Source: Dehalococcoidia bacterium UBA6808
GTDB taxonomy: Bacteria; Chloroflexota; Dehalococcoidia; GIF9; UBA5629
Direction: 5' to 3'
NCBI GenBank assembly: GCA_002452695.1
Contig: DKFA01000083.1
Coordinates: 1-6,537 of the forward strand
DNA length: 6,537 nt
Position numbers and translations under genes: made by a program
Part shown: positions 4,619 to 6,537 of the stretch, piece by piece
Position numbering within the stretch: position 1 is the stretch's first letter
Layout: the number at the start of each line of letters is the position of its first letter
Notes under the pieces: generated by a model
What the model saw: only the letters and a program-made list of their open reading frames with translations
Told to the model about the DNA's origin: nothing
Databases searched by the model: none

Positions 4619-6537
4619 ATGACCATACAGAGCTATTCGCCACGTTATGCGATCAAGCAGCCGCACAATCTTTCTCCGCGCATCCAGCGGCCGTGCGACT
4701 ACTGCTTCCGCGGCGTGGACCGCAACTGGAACAACGAGTTCTCCGTCTTCACCACCGGCACAGACTGGGACATACAATATCAGGAAGGCAACTACTATAT
4801 CGTACCCGAGACCTACACATCCCTGCCTACCTTCACCGGGGCCTTCCAGCAGGCCTCGCACAAAGTCACGCTGGCCGAGGACTTCTGGAAATGGAGCCTG
4901 GCTGAACGCCGTGCCTGGTTCGTCAAAGAGGTCATGGTCTATTACCTGCCCCACGAGGTGCTGCCGGGCGACCTGATCGCCGGCGGCCGTTTCAACATTC
5001 AGACTTCCAAGTGCTTCACCAAACAACAAATGAAAGACTACAGCAAACAGGTCTACGGCAAGAAAGGCGCCCGGCAGGCGGAGTTCTGGTTCCACAACCA
5101 CGGCTACGGCAATGCCGGCGCAACCAGCGGCCATATCATCCCGGACTACCCGCGCGTTTTGAACGAGGGCTGGAAAAGCATCCACGCAGAGCTGAGCAAA
5201 CACTTGATGGGCATGTCCAAGCATGAATACCAAAGCAAGAAGGGGGACCAACTGCGCGCCATGCTGATCGCCGCCACCATGGCACGGGACGTCGCCTTCG
5301 AATACAGCAAGGTCTGTGCTGAACTGGCCGAAAAGGAATCCGATACAGACAGGAAAAGCGAACTGACAAAGATGGCGGATATGCTGCGCTACGTGCCCTG
5401 GGAACCGGCTTCCAATTTCTGGGAGGCGCTGCAATCGCTCTGGCTGACCCACATGCTGGTGATGAGCGATGAGAACTACCCCGGGCCGGGCTATTCTTTC
5501 GGCAGGGTCGACCAGTATCTCTACCCTTTCTGGAAGAAGTCGATCGACGAGGGTATGGACCGTGAGTTCGGCAAGGAACTGCTGAAGTGCTTCTGGATCC
5601 ACTGCCACTATGCTTACGGCGCCATGATCTGTACCAAGGGCAACCAGGGCAGCACGGCCGGTTTCGACCAGTTGATCACACTTTCCGGGCTGGGTAAGGA
5701 GGGAGAGGACCTCAGCAACGATCTGACCTACGCCATGCTGGAAGTGATCGATGAGCTGAACCCGTTGCTGGAGCCCAAGTCCAACGTGCGGCTGTCCAGC
5801 AAAAGCCCCGACAAGCTGCTGGACAGGGTTGTGGATATGATCGCCTCCAGCCAGGGATCGCCCTTCGTGCTCAACTTCGAGGAGCGCTCCATCGCCGGCA
5901 TGCTGAATGAAGCGCGCATGGCAGGTTCGAAGAACAAGATCAATGCTGATAACCTGTTTGATTATGCCCCGGTTGGCTGCCTGGAGAATACCATGTGCGA
6001 CAACGATGGCTCTGGCACCGTGGATATCAACCTCAACCTGCTTAAAGCAGTCGAGCTGGCGCTGACCGGCGGCTACGACCTGCTGCCCTGGAAGGACCCT
6101 ATGGACGGCAAGGAAGAGCCTGTGAAGCGCTGGGGAGCAGATACGGGCGACTCCACCAGATTCACCGCCTGGGAGCAGTTCTGGAACGCCTACGTCATAC
6201 AGACGAAAGACATCATCAAAAGGGCTGCTGCCCTCTACGATTGGACCGACCGCATCAGGGCAGAATTCTTCCGCAACCCCTATCTCTCCTGCCTGGTCAA
6301 AGGCTGCGCCGAAAAGGCTATGGACATTAACCAGGGAGGCGCGGAGCTTAACTTTGTCACTGCAGAAGCAATGACCTACGCCACCACCGTGGATTCACTG
6401 CTGGTCGTCAAGTATCTGGTCTTCGATAAGAAGGAATGCACGATGGCCGAACTGATCCGGGCCCTCAAGGACAACTGGCAGGGCCACGAGGCGCTGCAGG
6501 CCAAGGCCGTTAACAAAGCCCCCAAGTACGGCAGGGA
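4619..6537 (+). CDS. glycyl radical enzyme (pyruvate formate-lyase superfamily), C-terminus cut
   Basis: This is a large glycyl radical enzyme, an anaerobic catalyst in which a protein glycine radical is passed to an active-site cysteine. The frame is open for 639 codons to the window end. Superfamily landmarks in order are SGHIIPDYPRVLNEG (from 170), FGRVDQYLYPFW (294-305), LKCFWIHCHY (322-330), the GSTAGFDQLITLSGLGKEGE block, RLSSKSPDKLLDRVVDMI, and the active-site loop YAPVGCLENTM with Cys454 and Glu456. KYGR at 636-639 starts the conserved segment near the glycine domain. About 150-200 residues are missing, including the RVAGYS-like radical loop. Glu at Cys+2 matches dehydratases, lyases and arylacetate decarboxylases. 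It argues against pyruvate formate-lyase (tandem Cys) and fumarate-adding synthases. The first 70 or so residues, with Cys26-x2-Cys29, are atypical. The activating radical-SAM enzyme is not in the window. The substrate is unknown. Confidence 0.92.
   Translation, partial: MTIQSYSPRYAIKQPHNLSPRIQRPCDYCFRGVDRNWNNEFSVFTTGTDWDIQYQEGNYYIVPETYTSLPTFTGAFQQASHKVTLAEDFWKWSLAERRAWFVKEVMVYYLPHEVLPGDLIAGGRFNIQTSKCFTKQQMKDYSKQVYGKKGARQAEFWFHNHGYGNAGATSGHIIPDYPRVLNEGWKSIHAELSKHLMGMSKHEYQSKKGDQLRAMLIAATMARDVAFEYSKVCAELAEKESDTDRKSELTKMADMLRYVPWEPASNFWEALQSLWLTHMLVMSDENYPGPGYSFGRVDQYLYPFWKKSIDEGMDREFGKELLKCFWIHCHYAYGAMICTKGNQGSTAGFDQLITLSGLGKEGEDLSNDLTYAMLEVIDELNPLLEPKSNVRLSSKSPDKLLDRVVDMIASSQGSPFVLNFEERSIAGMLNEARMAGSKNKINADNLFDYAPVGCLENTMCDNDGSGTVDINLNLLKAVELALTGGYDLLPWKDPMDGKEEPVKRWGADTGDSTRFTAWEQFWNAYVIQTKDIIKRAAALYDWTDRIRAEFFRNPYLSCLVKGCAEKAMDINQGGAELNFVTAEAMTYATTVDSLLVVKYLVFDKKECTMAELIRALKDNWQGHEALQAKAVNKAPKYGR

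Noticed and set aside
4589..5608. A 339-codon minus-strand ORF opposite the glycyl radical enzyme gene
   Set aside because: It is antisense to a gene supported by motifs, a perfect ribosome-binding site and a promoter. Its product shows no recognisable domain. It would also begin deep inside the other gene.
4619..6537. Glycyl radical enzyme as benzylsuccinate or alkylsuccinate synthase
   Set aside because: Fumarate-adding enzymes, as I recall them, lack a Glu two residues after the catalytic Cys. The GCLEN loop fits eliminases or decarboxylases better, despite the acyl-CoA dehydrogenase in the same window.
1..6537. CRISPR arrays, tRNA or rRNA genes, insertion sequences
   Set aside because: No regularly spaced repeats, tRNA-like cloverleaf, rRNA-like stretch, transposase reading frame or terminal inverted repeats were seen on reading both strands.

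Overview
The window (about 6.5 kb, moderately GC-rich) looks like chromosomal DNA of an anaerobic bacterium. The gene mix is an acyl-CoA dehydrogenase, a large glycyl radical enzyme, a lipoprotein-like protein with three repeated beta-rich domains, and a small housekeeping operon with mtaB. Oxygen-sensitive glycyl radical chemistry beside an acyl-CoA dehydrogenase suggests a fermenting or anaerobically respiring organism. A Chloroflexota (Dehalococcoidia-like) or Desulfobacterota source is my guess from style and content; nothing in the window proves it. Promoters are of ordinary sigma-70 type.

Layout. (1) Bases 1-1067, minus strand: the first 355 codons of an acyl-CoA dehydrogenase whose C-terminus lies beyond the left edge. 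Its leader (about 1068-1157) can form competing hairpins and is preceded by an extended -10 promoter. (2) Bases 1068-1326: divergent intergenic region. On the plus-strand side it has an AT-rich -10-like patch, paired TAAGTACG direct repeats and a 10-codon upstream ORF whose stop overlaps the next start. (3) Bases 1327-2232, plus strand: a secreted or lipoprotein-like protein of 301 residues made of a signal peptide, a Pro-rich linker and three homologous Ig-like repeats. (4) Bases 2239-4408, minus strand: a tight three-gene operon, mtaB -> DUF167/YggU-family protein -> transglutaminase-like protein, with a 4-base overlap and then a 2-base gap. It meets the lipoprotein gene tail to tail with only 6 bases between them. 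(5) Bases 4409-4618: divergent promoter region. A near-consensus promoter fires leftward into mtaB with almost no leader. A second strong promoter fires rightward with a structured leader of about 78 bases. (6) Bases 4619-6537, plus strand: the first 639 codons of a glycyl radical enzyme of the pyruvate formate-lyase superfamily, cut by the right edge before its glycine-radical domain.

How the genes work together. The mtaB operon is a housekeeping unit (hypermodification of tRNA A37). The glycyl radical enzyme and the acyl-CoA dehydrogenase are catabolic types but are about 3.5 kb apart, on opposite strands, with unrelated genes between, so a shared pathway is only a possibility. The most interesting item is the glycyl radical enzyme. 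It has an active-site Cys-x-Glu arrangement (GCLEN) like the eliminases and decarboxylases, but lacks the usual proline, and its first roughly 70 residues do not resemble the subfamilies I know.
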